Positions 1 to 7,182 of a stretch of 28,110 nucleotides of DNA are shown piece after piece. The notes beneath the pieces were generated by a model. It saw nothing but the letters and a program-made list of their open reading frames with translations. It did no database searches and had not been told where the DNA came from. The DNA is from JBCBWG01 sp039817205 (GTDB taxonomy: Bacteria; Pseudomonadota; Alphaproteobacteria; Rhizobiales; Hyphomicrobiaceae). Each line of letters begins with the position of its first letter. Positions within the stretch are counted from its first letter, which is position 1. The stretch is taken from the NCBI GenBank assembly GCA_039817205.1, contig JBCBWG010000010.1:1-28110 (forward strand). The letters run 5' to 3'. The position numbers and the translations under genes are program-made.

Positions 1-1
1 G

Positions 2-523
2 TTTGGGCTTTTGGACGGAGTTGTCGGACAGCGCACCGGCGATGGGGTCAAAGGGCATGCCGCGCGCCTGATCCTGCACCCCGACGACGCGTTGCAGCCA
101 GGCGAGACCCTGCCGCCCATCCTTTACGACAACGGCACTTACGTCATTGCGCGCACCGCGACCGACATCGCAGTCGGCGCGACGACCGAGTATCGCTGGA
201 CATCCCCTGAGGCGGATTCGAGCATTACCGACACAATGGTCGCCTCAGCGCGTGCGCTATGTCCCCGTCTTGCCAGAGCGACTGTCACGGAAATATGGGC
301 GGGCCTCAGGCCGCGCGCTGCCACGCGAAACCCGCTTGTCGGCCCCATTGAAACTGTTTCGGGACTGCATGTGGCCACGGGCGGTTACAAGATCAGTTTC
401 GGCATTGCCCATCGCCTGGCCGACGCCTTTGTCTCTGATCTCCGTGGCACACGGTCGTCGACGGCCCCTACTCACGACTGCGGGACGCGTGTGCGCCTGC
501 CAGACGCTTTCAAAACGACGTAG
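2..523 (+). CDS. FAD-dependent oxidoreductase (DAO family), C-terminal part, truncated by the window edge
   Basis: The reading frame is open from base 2 to the TAG at 521-523, so the gene begins before the window. The visible 173 residues look like the C-terminal substrate-binding and FAD-closing part of a D-amino-acid/glycine oxidase type flavoprotein. Near the end there is a 'WAGLRPRAA' stretch, then 'GPIETVSGLHVATGGYKISF', then 'GIAHRLADAF', the usual closing block of DAO (PF01266) enzymes, where the glycine-rich turn contacts FAD. The N-terminal Rossmann GxGxxG motif is outside the window. DAO enzymes oxidise amines or amino acids to imines with FAD. The substrate cannot be told from this fragment. 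The downstream neighbours are pilus genes on the other strand, so there is no operon context on this side. Confidence 0.75.
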   Translation, partial: FGLLDGVVGQRTGDGVKGHAARLILHPDDALQPGETLPPILYDNGTYVIARTATDIAVGATTEYRWTSPEADSSITDTMVASARALCPRLARATVTEIWAGLRPRAATRNPLVGPIETVSGLHVATGGYKISFGIAHRLADAFVSDLRGTRSSTAPTHDCGTRVRLPDAFKTT

Positions 524-683
524 AATCAGGCGATCGACCAAGACGGATCGAACAACCGCGCGTTGGTCTCCATAGGTCGCCGGAGCTGTTCCGCCCAACA
601 GACAAAAGCGGTTGACCTGGCCGAAAGCCAAGCGCTCCTCTCAAACGCACGTTTTTCGCTCCTCACGGAGCAAAGCGGAGTTG

Positions 684-845
684 CTAAAGAAGAAAGCCCG
701 CGATGTTGTTAAAGATGTTGACGAGGTTCGTTCCAACGTTCGTCAAAGCGCCAATTATCACGATCGCGATCAGTGCCGCCACGAGCGCATACTCGATTGC
801 CGTTGCACCACTCTCATCACCCCGAAATACCTGGAACTTCTTCAC
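684..845 (-). CDS. Flp family type IVb prepilin (flp1, divergent copy)
   Basis: This 53-residue protein is a Flp/Fap type major pilin of the Tad system. A short cationic leader is followed by 'DESGATAIEYALVAALIAIV', which carries the prepilin peptidase site (cleavage after the Gly, Glu-Tyr at +5/+6) and the hydrophobic pilin helix. I chose the GTG at 843-845 because AGGAGG lies five bases upstream on the minus strand; the upstream ATG at 881 would add an unconserved polar segment and bury that ribosome site. The C-terminal third (NVGTNLVNIFNNIAGFLL) differs from the other three copies. An intrinsic terminator at 977-1005 separates it from flp2, so it probably has its own promoter in the AT-rich stretch 890-980. 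Confidence 0.88.
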   Translation of the reverse strand: MKKFQVFRGDESGATAIEYALVAALIAIVIIGALTNVGTNLVNIFNNIAGFLL

Positions 846-976
846 ATCGGCCTCCTCATTCTTTTGATTCTCTCTCAGCACGACCTTATCGTGTCTTCCT
901 CACACTTTCGCTAAGAAACCAAATATCATTTGAATCATCGCGCGCGGCTATTTAACTTTCATTTATTTCAAATTTT

Positions 977-1005
977 AAATAAAAGGCCGCAGGACGAATC
1001 CTGCG
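977..1005 (-). terminator. Rho-independent terminator after flp2
   Basis: A perfect 7-bp stem (CGCAGGA at 988-994 with TCCTGCG at 999-1005) closes a CGAA tetraloop. Read on the minus strand it is followed by GGCC and then a T-rich run (complement of 977-984). It lies 28 bases beyond the flp2 stop codon and should end the flp4-flp3-flp2 transcript. Confidence 0.8.
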
Positions 1006-1032
1006 ACCCAATTTTCTACGAACTGAAAAGAC

Positions 1033-1194
1033 TTACTGGAGTTCGTCTGCGACGGCCTGGAACGTGTTCGCAACACCATCACCGAGCGCGGTCGTCGCCG
1101 TAATGATTGCGACGGCGATCAACGAGGCAACCAAACCATATTCAATGGCCGTTGCACCGCTTTCGTCTTTTGCAAAACGTGCGATAAGCTTCAT
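1033..1194 (-). CDS. Flp family type IVb prepilin (flp2)
   Basis: This is a 53-residue Flp pilin, short enough to be missed by routine length cutoffs. It starts MKLIARFAKDESGATAIEY, has the prepilin peptidase G/AxxxEY site, a single hydrophobic segment (GLVASLIAVAIITATT), and ends FQAVADELQ. The ATG at 1192-1194 is preceded by AAAAGGAG with an eight-base spacer. The protein differs from flp3 at only five positions, which indicates a recent tandem duplication. Flp subunits are cleaved by a CpaA/TadV peptidase and assembled by the Tad machinery into adhesive pili. None of that machinery lies in this window. Confidence 0.9.
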   Translation of the reverse strand: MKLIARFAKDESGATAIEYGLVASLIAVAIITATTALGDGVANTFQAVADELQ

Positions 1195-1210
1195 GGAATC
1201 AACTCCTTTT

Positions 1211-1269
1211 GGGGGCTAGGGGGAGAGTTGTACGGAAAGAGGCCAGCGATCCGAAAATCGCCAGCCCCC
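1211..1269 (-). promoter_or_regulatory. Intercistronic stem-loop in front of flp2
   Basis: GGGGGCT at 1211-1217 is the inverse of AGCCCCC at 1263-1269, with an inner hairpin GCGAT (1246-1250) / ATCGC (1257-1261). In the minus-strand transcript the structure ends directly before the AAAAGGAG ribosome site of flp2. There is no U run, so it is more likely an mRNA stabiliser, processing site or translational control element than a terminator. The function is inferred. Confidence 0.4.
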
Positions 1270-1291
1270 CGTAGTCTGGTTCGGCCGAGGC

Positions 1292-1453
1292 CTACTGCAG
1301 TTCGTCAGCAACTGCCTGGAAGGTGTTGGCCGTGCCGTCACCAACAGCGGTCGTTGCCGTAATGATTGCAACTGCGATGAGCGAAGCGACGAGGCCGTAT
1401 TCGATGGCCGTTGCGCCAGACTCGTCTTTTGCGAAGCGTGCGAAGAAGTTCAT
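1292..1453 (-). CDS. Flp family type IVb prepilin (flp3)
   Basis: This 53-residue Flp pilin reads MNFFARFAKDESGATAIEY at its N-terminus, has the conserved Flp cleavage site and hydrophobic helix, and ends FQAVADELQ. It shares all but five residues with flp2, and its first 33 residues match flp4. The ATG is at 1451-1453, preceded on the minus strand by a purine-rich GGAGTTTCC segment. It sits in the middle of a same-strand array, with gaps of 97 bp to flp2 and 83 bp to flp4, so co-transcription is likely. The copies probably supply alternative or additional major pilin subunits. Which one is dominant cannot be seen from sequence. Confidence 0.9.
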   Translation of the reverse strand: MNFFARFAKDESGATAIEYGLVASLIAVAIITATTAVGDGTANTFQAVADELQ

Positions 1454-1536
1454 CGGAAACTCCAAATTTGTGTACTGCTCGGGGAATGACCAACGAGCCG
1501 AAGCTCGTTGATCAACAGGAAAAAGTGGACCGAAAC

Positions 1537-1698
1537 CTACTGGAGTTCAGTCGAGACCGTGTCGAAGGTGTTCACAACACCCGAGCCAACGTTCGTGGCT
1601 GCCGTGATGATGGCAACAGCGATGAGCGATGCGACGAGGCCGTATTCGATAGCCGTTGCGCCGGACTCGTCTTTTGCGAAGCGTGCGAAGAAGTTCAT
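1537..1698 (-). CDS. Flp family type IVb prepilin (flp4, first of the array)
   Basis: This is a 53-residue Flp pilin with an N-terminus identical to that of flp3 and the same cleavage site and hydrophobic segment. Its C-terminal part (TNVGSGVVNTFDTVSTELQ) resembles flp1 at the TNVG element and flp2/flp3 at the final ELQ. I chose the ATG at 1696-1698 rather than the upstream ATG at 1776 because it gives the exact family length and is preceded by GGGAGACTACC. It is the promoter-proximal gene of the flp4-flp3-flp2 group. The promoter should lie in the AT-rich region 1770-1900. Confidence 0.9.
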   Translation of the reverse strand: MNFFARFAKDESGATAIEYGLVASLIAVAIITAATNVGSGVVNTFDTVSTELQ

Positions 1699-2164
1699 GG
1701 TAGTCTCCCGTTTTCTGATCTCAACCGGCTCTCTCCTGCCGGTGTCAAAAGCTTGGTTGCTGTTGACTGACGCCAATATGCGCTCAAGGAATTTCGAACG
1801 GCTTAAAATATTTGACTAATAAAATATGACTTTGCATTGTAATCAGAATAGAAAACACTTTAAAAAATTTCGTATCGAAATGAGACATCACGCTGCGGCG
1901 CTTAAAGCGTCTCTTTCTGATTATATCGCGACTTTGTATTGGGGATAAGATCGCGCGGAGATCTCGCAGCGTGATCAAAGATCGAAAAGCGGCGCGAGCG
2001 GGCGCCCATCGATCATAAGGCACGCCGCGTTCACGTGGCGGCCAAGCGCGACAGAGCGGACTGGGCGAACTGGGCGCCCCAAAGAAACGCACCCTTTTGC
2101 ACTTCATTTACACTTTAAGTGCACGGTCGGGCGATACACATCCATCTGCAGGAGAAAGACCGTC
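1699..2164. promoter_or_regulatory. Divergent intergenic region between flp4 and the CpaC-like gene
   Basis: These 466 bases separate minus-strand flp4 from the plus-strand CpaC-N gene. The part at about 1795-1880 is strikingly AT-rich compared with the rest of the window, as expected for promoters or UP elements serving the flp array. The remainder (1900-2150) is GC-rich and shows no convincing protein. The minus-strand frame at 1784-2107 has no family features. I cannot assign exact -35/-10 elements. Confidence 0.45.
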
Positions 2165-2686
2165 ATGTTTTGGTTCCGACAAGCCCGTCAGACCGTCACA
2201 GCGGGCATCACGCGATCGATCGCCGTCGCATCGGCCGTCGCAGTCGTCCTGACAGTGCAAACTGTGCAGACACCGACCCATGCGGCCGACCTCATTGTTA
2301 AATATGACCAGTCGCAACTCGTACGCCTGCCGCGAAAAGTGTCGGAAGTCATTATCGGCAACCCGTCGATCGCTGACGTAACGGTCAAATCCGGCGACCT
2401 GCTCGTCGTGACCGGCAAGTCGTTCGGCATCACCAACATTATTGCGCTCGACGCACAGCGAAATGTCATCCAAGACCAGCGGGTCCTTGTGCAGCGTGAT
2501 GAGGTGACGACGGTCAATTTGGTGCGCGGAACGGAACGGCGGTCGTTCAACTGCTCGCCACAGTGCAATCCAACGGTCACCGTCGGTGACGAGCAAAAGT
2601 TCCTGGACACGGTCGCCGCGACGTCTTTGACGAAACAGCGCCTTTCCGAGAGCGGCCAGTCCGGCGGCACGACCGCGGGCCGCTAA
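2165..2686 (+). CDS. Exported pilus assembly protein with a CpaC/secretin-type N-terminal domain only
   Basis: This 173-residue protein has a long signal peptide (cationic MFWFRQARQ start, hydrophobic stretch about residues 17-33, cleavage near THA/ADL). Then comes the 'pilus assembly protein N-terminal' domain (PF13629 type): 'LVRLPRKVSEVIIGNPSIAD', 'VTVKSGDLLVVTGKSFGITN' and 'ALDAQRNVIQDQRVLV'. In CpaC/RcpA secretins this domain precedes BON and secretin domains. Here the protein stops after it with a short Ser/Gly/Thr tail, so it cannot form a channel and is probably a periplasmic partner of the Tad secretin. Two Cys close together (CSPQC, around residue 130) could form a disulfide. The ATG has GGAG ten bases upstream. 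A strong terminator follows at 2862-2900. Confidence 0.82.
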   Translation: MFWFRQARQTVTAGITRSIAVASAVAVVLTVQTVQTPTHAADLIVKYDQSQLVRLPRKVSEVIIGNPSIADVTVKSGDLLVVTGKSFGITNIIALDAQRNVIQDQRVLVQRDEVTTVNLVRGTERRSFNCSPQCNPTVTVGDEQKFLDTVAATSLTKQRLSESGQSGGTTAGR

Positions 2687-3044
2687 CGCGGGTCCAAGCG
2701 GTGGTCTTGCCGCTACGGGGAGGCTAACCGCGACGACGTGCCGATCTTGCATCGTCTATCCGTCGCAGATTTCAATCAGCTTTCGTTTGCCTCCTCGTGT
2801 CTTATTGGAGGCGCGTTTGGTGTTTGGGCCGCGGGTGTCGTGTCGACTAAACTCTCAATCGAAAAAAGCTGACATGGCTCCATGTCAGCTTTTTTTCTTT
2901 CATGAGGCCAAAATCGCCACAAAACACTTCAAGTTTTAAGGGTTTATTGACCTTGAAATTCGGCATTTGTACTTCGTAAGTTTTCGTTCACAGCCCTAGA
3001 GAATGAATGGTCACAACGTCATTCGCAATCGAGGCTGTGTTTTC
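2687..3044. other. Intergenic region with terminator and putative promoter for the TadE genes
   Basis: Apart from the strong terminator at 2862-2900, there is a second weaker inverted repeat GCCTCC (2789-2794) / GGAGGC (2807-2812) with a 12-base loop. From 2920 to 3000 the sequence is AT-rich and contains TTGACC (2947-2952), then 17 bases, then TACTTC (2970-2975). This is a plausible but weak sigma-70 type promoter for the TadE pair. No other gene is seen here. Confidence 0.4.
2862..2900. terminator. Strong bidirectional intrinsic terminator
   Basis: An A tract followed by AGCTGACATG (2867-2876) pairs with CATGTCAGCT (2881-2890), and a run of seven Ts follows. The A tract on the 5' side makes it work in both directions. 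It ends the transcript of the CpaC-N gene and insulates the TadE genes downstream. Confidence 0.93.
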
Positions 3045-3629
3045 ATGACTGCCCAATCAAAAGTGAGCGATCGCGCGCCGCGTCAGACGCGCAAGTTCTT
3101 ATCGCGTTTTCGCCGCAACGAGGACGGCACAACAGCCATCGAGCTCGCGCTGGTGGCGGTTCCGTTCCTGGGCCTGATCTTCGGGATCATGGCCGCGGGG
3201 CTTTACTTCTTCGTGACGTTCTCCATGGAGAACGCCGTCGAACGGGCCGCCCGCCTTATCCGAACGGGCCAGGCACAAACCGACGCCATGACCACCGCGC
3301 AGTTCAAGCAGGAAGTCTGCAGCCGCGCGCCAGCATTCGTCGATTGTGACGACAAGGTCCGCGTGAACGTCACAGTCTTCACGAGCTTTGCAAACGTCAA
3401 TCCGCCGAGCTGCACCAACACGAGCGGGGCACTCATTCCGGAGCCGACCGAAGAACCGGTTCCAGGTCAGGCCGGCGAAGTGGTCCTGGTGACTGTTTGT
3501 TACGAGTGGGAACTCGCCGGAAAAATGCCGTTCCTGAAGGTCGGCAAGATGGCCAACGGGTCCGCCCTCATCCGCGCCTCGACCACATTCCGCACGGAGC
3601 CATTCGGCACCACTTCGCAAGGCAACTAA
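3045..3629 (+). CDS. TadE-like minor pilin / pilus assembly protein
   Basis: This is a TadE-family protein of about 194 residues. A basic N-terminus is followed by 'EDGTTAIELALVAVPFLGLI', the TadE signature with a prepilin-peptidase-like Gly/Thr...Glu site, and one membrane helix to about residue 55. The C-terminal part is a periplasmic domain with several Cys (CSRAPAFVDC, PPSC, VCYEW) that may form disulfides. I chose the ATG at 3045 (GAGG ten bases upstream) over the in-frame ATG at 3003, which lacks a clear ribosome site. The next TadE gene follows after 42 bp, so the two are probably one operon. TadE and TadF proteins are minor pseudopilins needed for Flp pilus assembly. Confidence 0.85.
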   Translation: MTAQSKVSDRAPRQTRKFLSRFRRNEDGTTAIELALVAVPFLGLIFGIMAAGLYFFVTFSMENAVERAARLIRTGQAQTDAMTTAQFKQEVCSRAPAFVDCDDKVRVNVTVFTSFANVNPPSCTNTSGALIPEPTEEPVPGQAGEVVLVTVCYEWELAGKMPFLKVGKMANGSALIRASTTFRTEPFGTTSQGN

Positions 3630-3671
3630 CCCGCAACGGCACCACCGTGCGATCAGAGAGAGCAGATCGAC

Positions 3672-4265
3672 ATGTTTGCAGTTTTGAAAACAAAGCTCCG
3701 AGCCGTTGCGAGAACCCGCTTCGGCCGTGACGAAAAGGGCGTCGCAGCGGTTGAGTTCGCGCTGCTCATCCCAATCATCCTCGCCCTCTTTATCGGGACG
3801 ATCGAGATGAGCCAGGCTATCACGATTGACCGGCGCGTGACGCAGGCGACGAGTGCAACGGCCGACTTGATCGCCCGGACACGCTCGACAACGACGAACG
3901 AGCTGGATGGCATCATGGAGATCGTCGAGCAGATCCTGCGCCCTTACGATCCAAACCTGCTGAGCCTGACCATTGCGAACGTGATTGCGGCACCGGATGA
4001 TGAGACTGACACCACCGTGTGTTGGGCCTACCAACATAACGGCGGGGCGGACACATCACTGCAACCCGGCTCCGCGTACTCGCTGCCACCCGGCATCGTC
4101 GAGAAGGGCGATAGCGTTCTCATCGCCGAAGCCAAATACGACTATACTGGGTTGCTCTTCGAATATTTCGTCGAGGGTGCAATCGAACTCACCGAGAAGT
4201 TTTATCTGAAACCGCGGCTTTCTCTCGCCATCCAGTTTAACGGGCAGGATTGTCTCGGAAGCTAA
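3672..4265 (+). CDS. TadE/TadF-like pilus assembly protein
   Basis: This 197-residue protein has the TadE/G-like layout: a cationic leader (FAVLKTKLRAVARTRFGRDE), then 'KGVAAVEFALLIPIILALFI' with the pseudopilin cleavage site and membrane helix, followed by a soluble periplasmic domain with 'ITIDRRVTQATSATADLIAR', typical of this family. The ATG follows an AGAGAGAGCAGA ribosome-binding tract. It is the second gene of a two-gene operon and is closed by the terminator at 4293-4325. The first residues of its helix differ enough from the preceding TadE protein that the two are likely distinct minor subunits rather than duplicates. Confidence 0.85.
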   Translation: MFAVLKTKLRAVARTRFGRDEKGVAAVEFALLIPIILALFIGTIEMSQAITIDRRVTQATSATADLIARTRSTTTNELDGIMEIVEQILRPYDPNLLSLTIANVIAAPDDETDTTVCWAYQHNGGADTSLQPGSAYSLPPGIVEKGDSVLIAEAKYDYTGLLFEYFVEGAIELTEKFYLKPRLSLAIQFNGQDCLGS

Positions 4266-4292
4266 GTCTCGGGCTCAGGTCTCAGTATCCAG

Positions 4293-4325
4293 AAAAGGCG
4301 CGATCCCGACGGACCGCGCCTTTTC
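4293..4325. terminator. Bidirectional intrinsic terminator between convergent genes
   Basis: AAAAGGCGCG (4293-4302) pairs perfectly with CGCGCCTTTT (4315-4324), leaving a 12-base loop, with T-rich sequence on the plus-strand side and the complementary T run on the minus strand. It sits between the end of the TadE pair (plus) and the end of the YdjM-like gene (minus) and serves both. Confidence 0.93.
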
Positions 4326-4369
4326 TTATTTGAAGAACCGAGAGATCCGCGAAATGGCCACGTGGCCTT

Positions 4370-5170
4370 CTAATCGCTCTCGCGACGAATACTTCCAGTT
4401 GAAATCGAGCCGGTCGACTGAACTGTGGCTGAGCCGGAGACAGCGCCATCGCGTGTGATCACGCCGAACCACGCATCGTCCGGCGTCCACTTTGCGGTGA
4501 TATTTCCCCAAATCTCTTGGGACGTCAGGCCATCGACAAAGTCCCGCGTTGGTGGCGCCAGCAGGAAGGCGATCACAGCCAGGGCCGCCACTGTCGATGT
4601 CTCTCCGGGTTTCCGAAAGTCTGCGAGCTTCAGCGCGGAGCCAAACGAGAGCTTCAAGCGTCGGTCCATCAGGTCAACGCTGTAGAGCTCGTCGAGCACG
4701 AGGTGGGTGATGTAGCCGACAAACATGAAACCACCGGCGAGCCAGGCGACACCGGGATGTTTGCCGAGAATGTAATGGAAAACAATCGCTGTAACGCTCG
4801 CGAAAAAGAAAGCCGCGAGCAGCGAATGCCAGATCCCGCGGTGATATGAGAACCGGTGGAACGCCGCTTCCATCCCATAGCGGATTGTCAGGAAAAGAAC
4901 GCCGACGATCACCCAAAGCTCAACAATCGACACTTTCGGCGCCACGATAAACATGGCGCAAAAGCCAAAGAAAAACGCGAAGCCAGAAAACAGGATTCGG
5001 CTCGCACGCGAGTCTTTGAGGTCGATGTCCGGCAAAAAGCTGCCGACGACGCCCGCAAGCGTCACCGCCATCAGGCTATCGGGTGAGAGAATGTCTGCTG
5101 CTAAGGTCAGCGTCGCCATTGCGCCGCTAACGACCGTCCCCACTCCGATATGCGTTGCGTAATTTGCCAT
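4370..5170 (-). CDS. YdjM-type membrane-bound metal-dependent hydrolase
   Basis: This 266-residue integral membrane protein belongs to the YdjM/DUF457 family (PF04307). Candidate metal ligands occur in the family order: His7 in 'MANYATHIGVG', the 'GSFLPDIDL' motif (Asp48, Asp50), 'HRGIWHSLL' at 110-118 with two His, and 'THLVLDELY' (His156, Asp160). Several hydrophobic helices cover residues 12-28, 35-48, 57-77, 83-99, 113-135 and 140-160. The C-terminal 60 residues are soluble and Ser/Thr-rich. The biochemical activity of the family is poorly known; in E. coli YdjM is a membrane protein under SOS control. No SOS box was recognised here. The start has only a weak ribosome site. Confidence 0.82.
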   Translation of the reverse strand: MANYATHIGVGTVVSGAMATLTLAADILSPDSLMAVTLAGVVGSFLPDIDLKDSRASRILFSGFAFFFGFCAMFIVAPKVSIVELWVIVGVLFLTIRYGMEAAFHRFSYHRGIWHSLLAAFFFASVTAIVFHYILGKHPGVAWLAGGFMFVGYITHLVLDELYSVDLMDRRLKLSFGSALKLADFRKPGETSTVAALAVIAFLLAPPTRDFVDGLTSQEIWGNITAKWTPDDAWFGVITRDGAVSGSATVQSTGSISTGSIRRESD

Positions 5171-5304
5171 GGCGAGCGCCCCGAAAAACTCTATGTCATC
5201 GGAAGCATTCGCCGTGATTCTGCGACTGGACGGCAGAGATTATTACAACTGGGCTGTGGACCAACGCGGTGGAAACCAAACAGCCGTGACACCGGCAGGC
5301 AAAG

Positions 5305-7182
5305 CTATTGACCAAACGCTGACCGCATCCACGCAGCTCGATCCTGACGCGCTATAGATGTCGTGGAGCGTGTTCGCCGGCTGCCGGAGCGCCGTCGCGA
5401 CCTCCTCACAATCCGCCGGCTCGTCTCCGGGCGGCGCCCGCGACGGCGCGGAGCAGAATTCTGATCCCTTCTTACGCTGCGTGCAGGCAAGGAACGACAG
5501 CCGAGAACAGGTGTCTCCGGTTTGACCGACGCTTGCTGACGCGAACGTTGGGTACCGTCAGGCCTCAGAGCCACGGGAACGATGGATTGACCATCTTTGC
5601 TGCCTCTCGCAACGGGGGCCAAACTGCGCGGCGGCAGCCATTTGCGGCAGAGATCACCAATCTTTCCAGGAAGCCGCCGTCCCGCGGCGGTGCAGTGCAG
5701 ACCGTTTCCGTTCGGCTTCAGGCTGAACATCACCCCTTCAGCGCCATGGCGGCGGCTGTTCAATCGGCGCGCAAGACCGTTTAGGACACCGATGCGCCGG
5801 GCGGCTGCGCGTCGGTTCAGCGGTCGCGGGCTCATATGCATATCCAAAATCGGAATGGCTTCAATGGCCCCGAGCATCGTCCCGCCATCCGGTTTGACCA
5901 CCAGATGAACTTTTCCGATTAAGCCGTAATCTCGGCAGCGGTCGAACTTGCCCATGTCCTGCATGCCGGGATGCAGAAAGTTGCCGAGGCCGTAAAAAAT
6001 CACGTCGTCCCCGATCTTCTGTATGCCTTGGACGACGTGCGCGTGATGGCCAACGACGAGGTTGACCTTGCCATCACGAACGGCGAGATCGCGCATCCGG
6101 GCTATATCGGTTGGCGTTGGCGTGATGCGTCGCTCAAGCCCGGCATGGACGGACAGAATGCGATAATCGGCGTCTGTTTGGTCGAGCCCGGCAACGATAT
6201 CCCGGACCGTTCGGTCGTTATATGGAAGCTGCCCAACGCGACCGTCGCGCGGATGCATGGACGGGCGACTGTTCGCACCGATCCCAATCGCAGCGAACGC
6301 CATGCGCACCGACTTGACCGAGAATGTCGCTGGACGAAGTGCCGTCTTCCAGCTTTCGCCAAGGCCAGAGTGTCCGAGAATGCCTGGGCCTTCCTCGCGC
6401 AAGATCCGGAGCGTGTCCGCCATTCCAGCACGACCGAAGTCAACCGCGTGATTGTTCGCGAGCGAAAATAGGTTGAAACCAAGATCGCTGCGCAGGACGT
6501 CGAACCCAGCGGAATGCATTCGGAAATTAAACGCCTTCCCAAGCGACCTGAGGCCCGGCTGATCCGTGATCACCGTCTCAATGTTCGAAAATCGAACATC
6601 ACCGTCAATCAGCGGGCGGACCCGGCGGATCATCCGCTCGAACGGAATTGTCCGTCCGTGCCGCTTCCCGCCTTTCGAAGAGATGCGCTCCATCGTGCCG
6701 CCGAACCCGGTGTCGCCGACGAGCGTGATCGTAATGACCCTGTCCGTTGCAACGATCTCATCGACGTCGCGCTTCGTCTCGACTCTTTCGACCGCCGGAT
6801 CGGTCGGATCGATGTACATTGGCTTTCGGGGGATGATCGACGCCGATTGGATTGGTTTCTGTGTGGCAACTTCGGCTGGTGTCTCAGTCGTTTCGCTCTG
6901 TAAACTGCCGGTGACGATACCGTCGGCTGGTGCAGCCGAGGCGATCTCTGCTTTGCCCAGTTTCTCGCCCAGTTCTTGGCCCAGTTTTTGGCCCAGTTTT
7001 TGGCCCAGTTTTTGGCCCAGTTTCTCGGGATGTTTCTCGCCCAGTTTTTGGGTCAAGTGCGCACGCAGGGGCACCATGGTTGCCATGTCGACCACGTCGG
7101 CGTTTCGGAGTGGGCCCGCCAAAGCCGGTTGCGCCGCGAGCATTAGAACGACGCCCGCACATAGGATTCCCAATCGTTTCAC
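5305..7182 (-). CDS. Exported CapA-family (poly-gamma-glutamate synthesis type) protein with KLGQ repeats and probable 3' frameshift
   Basis: This is a CapA-type metallophosphatase-like protein. I start it at the GTG at 7180-7182, which gives a textbook signal peptide (VKRLGILCAGVVLMLAAQ, cleavage near ALA/G); the upstream ATG at 7275 would bury it. Residues about 45-77 are a tandem KLGQ/KLGE repeat. The catalytic CapA domain runs from about 150 to 430: 'ITLVGDTGFGG', 'FSNIETVIT' (198-206), 'SLANNHAVDFG' (NNH at 243-245), 'VVGHHAHVVQG' (378-386) and 'YGLGNFLH'. CapA proteins take part in polyglutamate capsule export or surface polymer metabolism; no capB/capC partner is nearby. The last 80 residues in this frame are abnormally Arg-rich, whereas the alternative frame from 5557 to a stop at 5243 has normal codon use, so the natural gene probably ends at 5243. 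Confidence 0.78.
   Translation of the reverse strand: MKRLGILCAGVVLMLAAQPALAGPLRNADVVDMATMVPLRAHLTQKLGEKHPEKLGQKLGQKLGQKLGQELGEKLGKAEIASAAPADGIVTGSLQSETTETPAEVATQKPIQSASIIPRKPMYIDPTDPAVERVETKRDVDEIVATDRVITITLVGDTGFGGTMERISSKGGKRHGRTIPFERMIRRVRPLIDGDVRFSNIETVITDQPGLRSLGKAFNFRMHSAGFDVLRSDLGFNLFSLANNHAVDFGRAGMADTLRILREEGPGILGHSGLGESWKTALRPATFSVKSVRMAFAAIGIGANSRPSMHPRDGRVGQLPYNDRTVRDIVAGLDQTDADYRILSVHAGLERRITPTPTDIARMRDLAVRDGKVNLVVGHHAHVVQGIQKIGDDVIFYGLGNFLHPGMQDMGKFDRCRDYGLIGKVHLVVKPDGGTMLGAIEAIPILDMHMSPRPLNRRAAARRIGVLNGLARRLNSRRHGAEGVMFSLKPNGNGLHCTAAGRRLPGKIGDLCRKWLPPRSLAPVARGSKDGQSIVPVALRPDGTQRSRQQASVKPETPVLGCRSLPARSVRRDQNSAPRRRGRRPETSRRIVRRSRRRSGSRRTRSTTSIARQDRAAWMRSAFGQ
6956..7051. repeat. 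12-bp coding tandem repeat inside the CapA-family gene
   Basis: Units of the type CCCAGTTTTTGG recur about eight times, five of them contiguous and nearly perfect, encoding KLGQ on the minus strand. Flanking units (CTCGCCCAGTTT, encoding KLGE) are more diverged. The period is a multiple of three, so copy-number change keeps the frame. Confidence 0.9.

Noticed and set aside
657..672. Hairpin GCTCC/GGAGC downstream of flp1 as a terminator
   Set aside because: On the minus strand the stem is followed by GAAAAACG rather than a U run, and the stem is only 5 bp.
1784..2107. Minus-strand open frame of 107 codons between flp4 and the CpaC-like gene
   Set aside because: It is Arg- and Lys-rich, has no family features, and covers the AT-rich promoter region.
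2108..2752. Minus-strand open frame of 214 codons
   Set aside because: It is antisense to the CpaC-N gene, which has a signal peptide, ribosome site and a recognised domain.
3099..4037. Minus-strand open frame of 312 codons
   Set aside because: It is antisense to both TadE-like genes and has His/Arg/Cys-rich composition typical of a GC-rich shadow frame.
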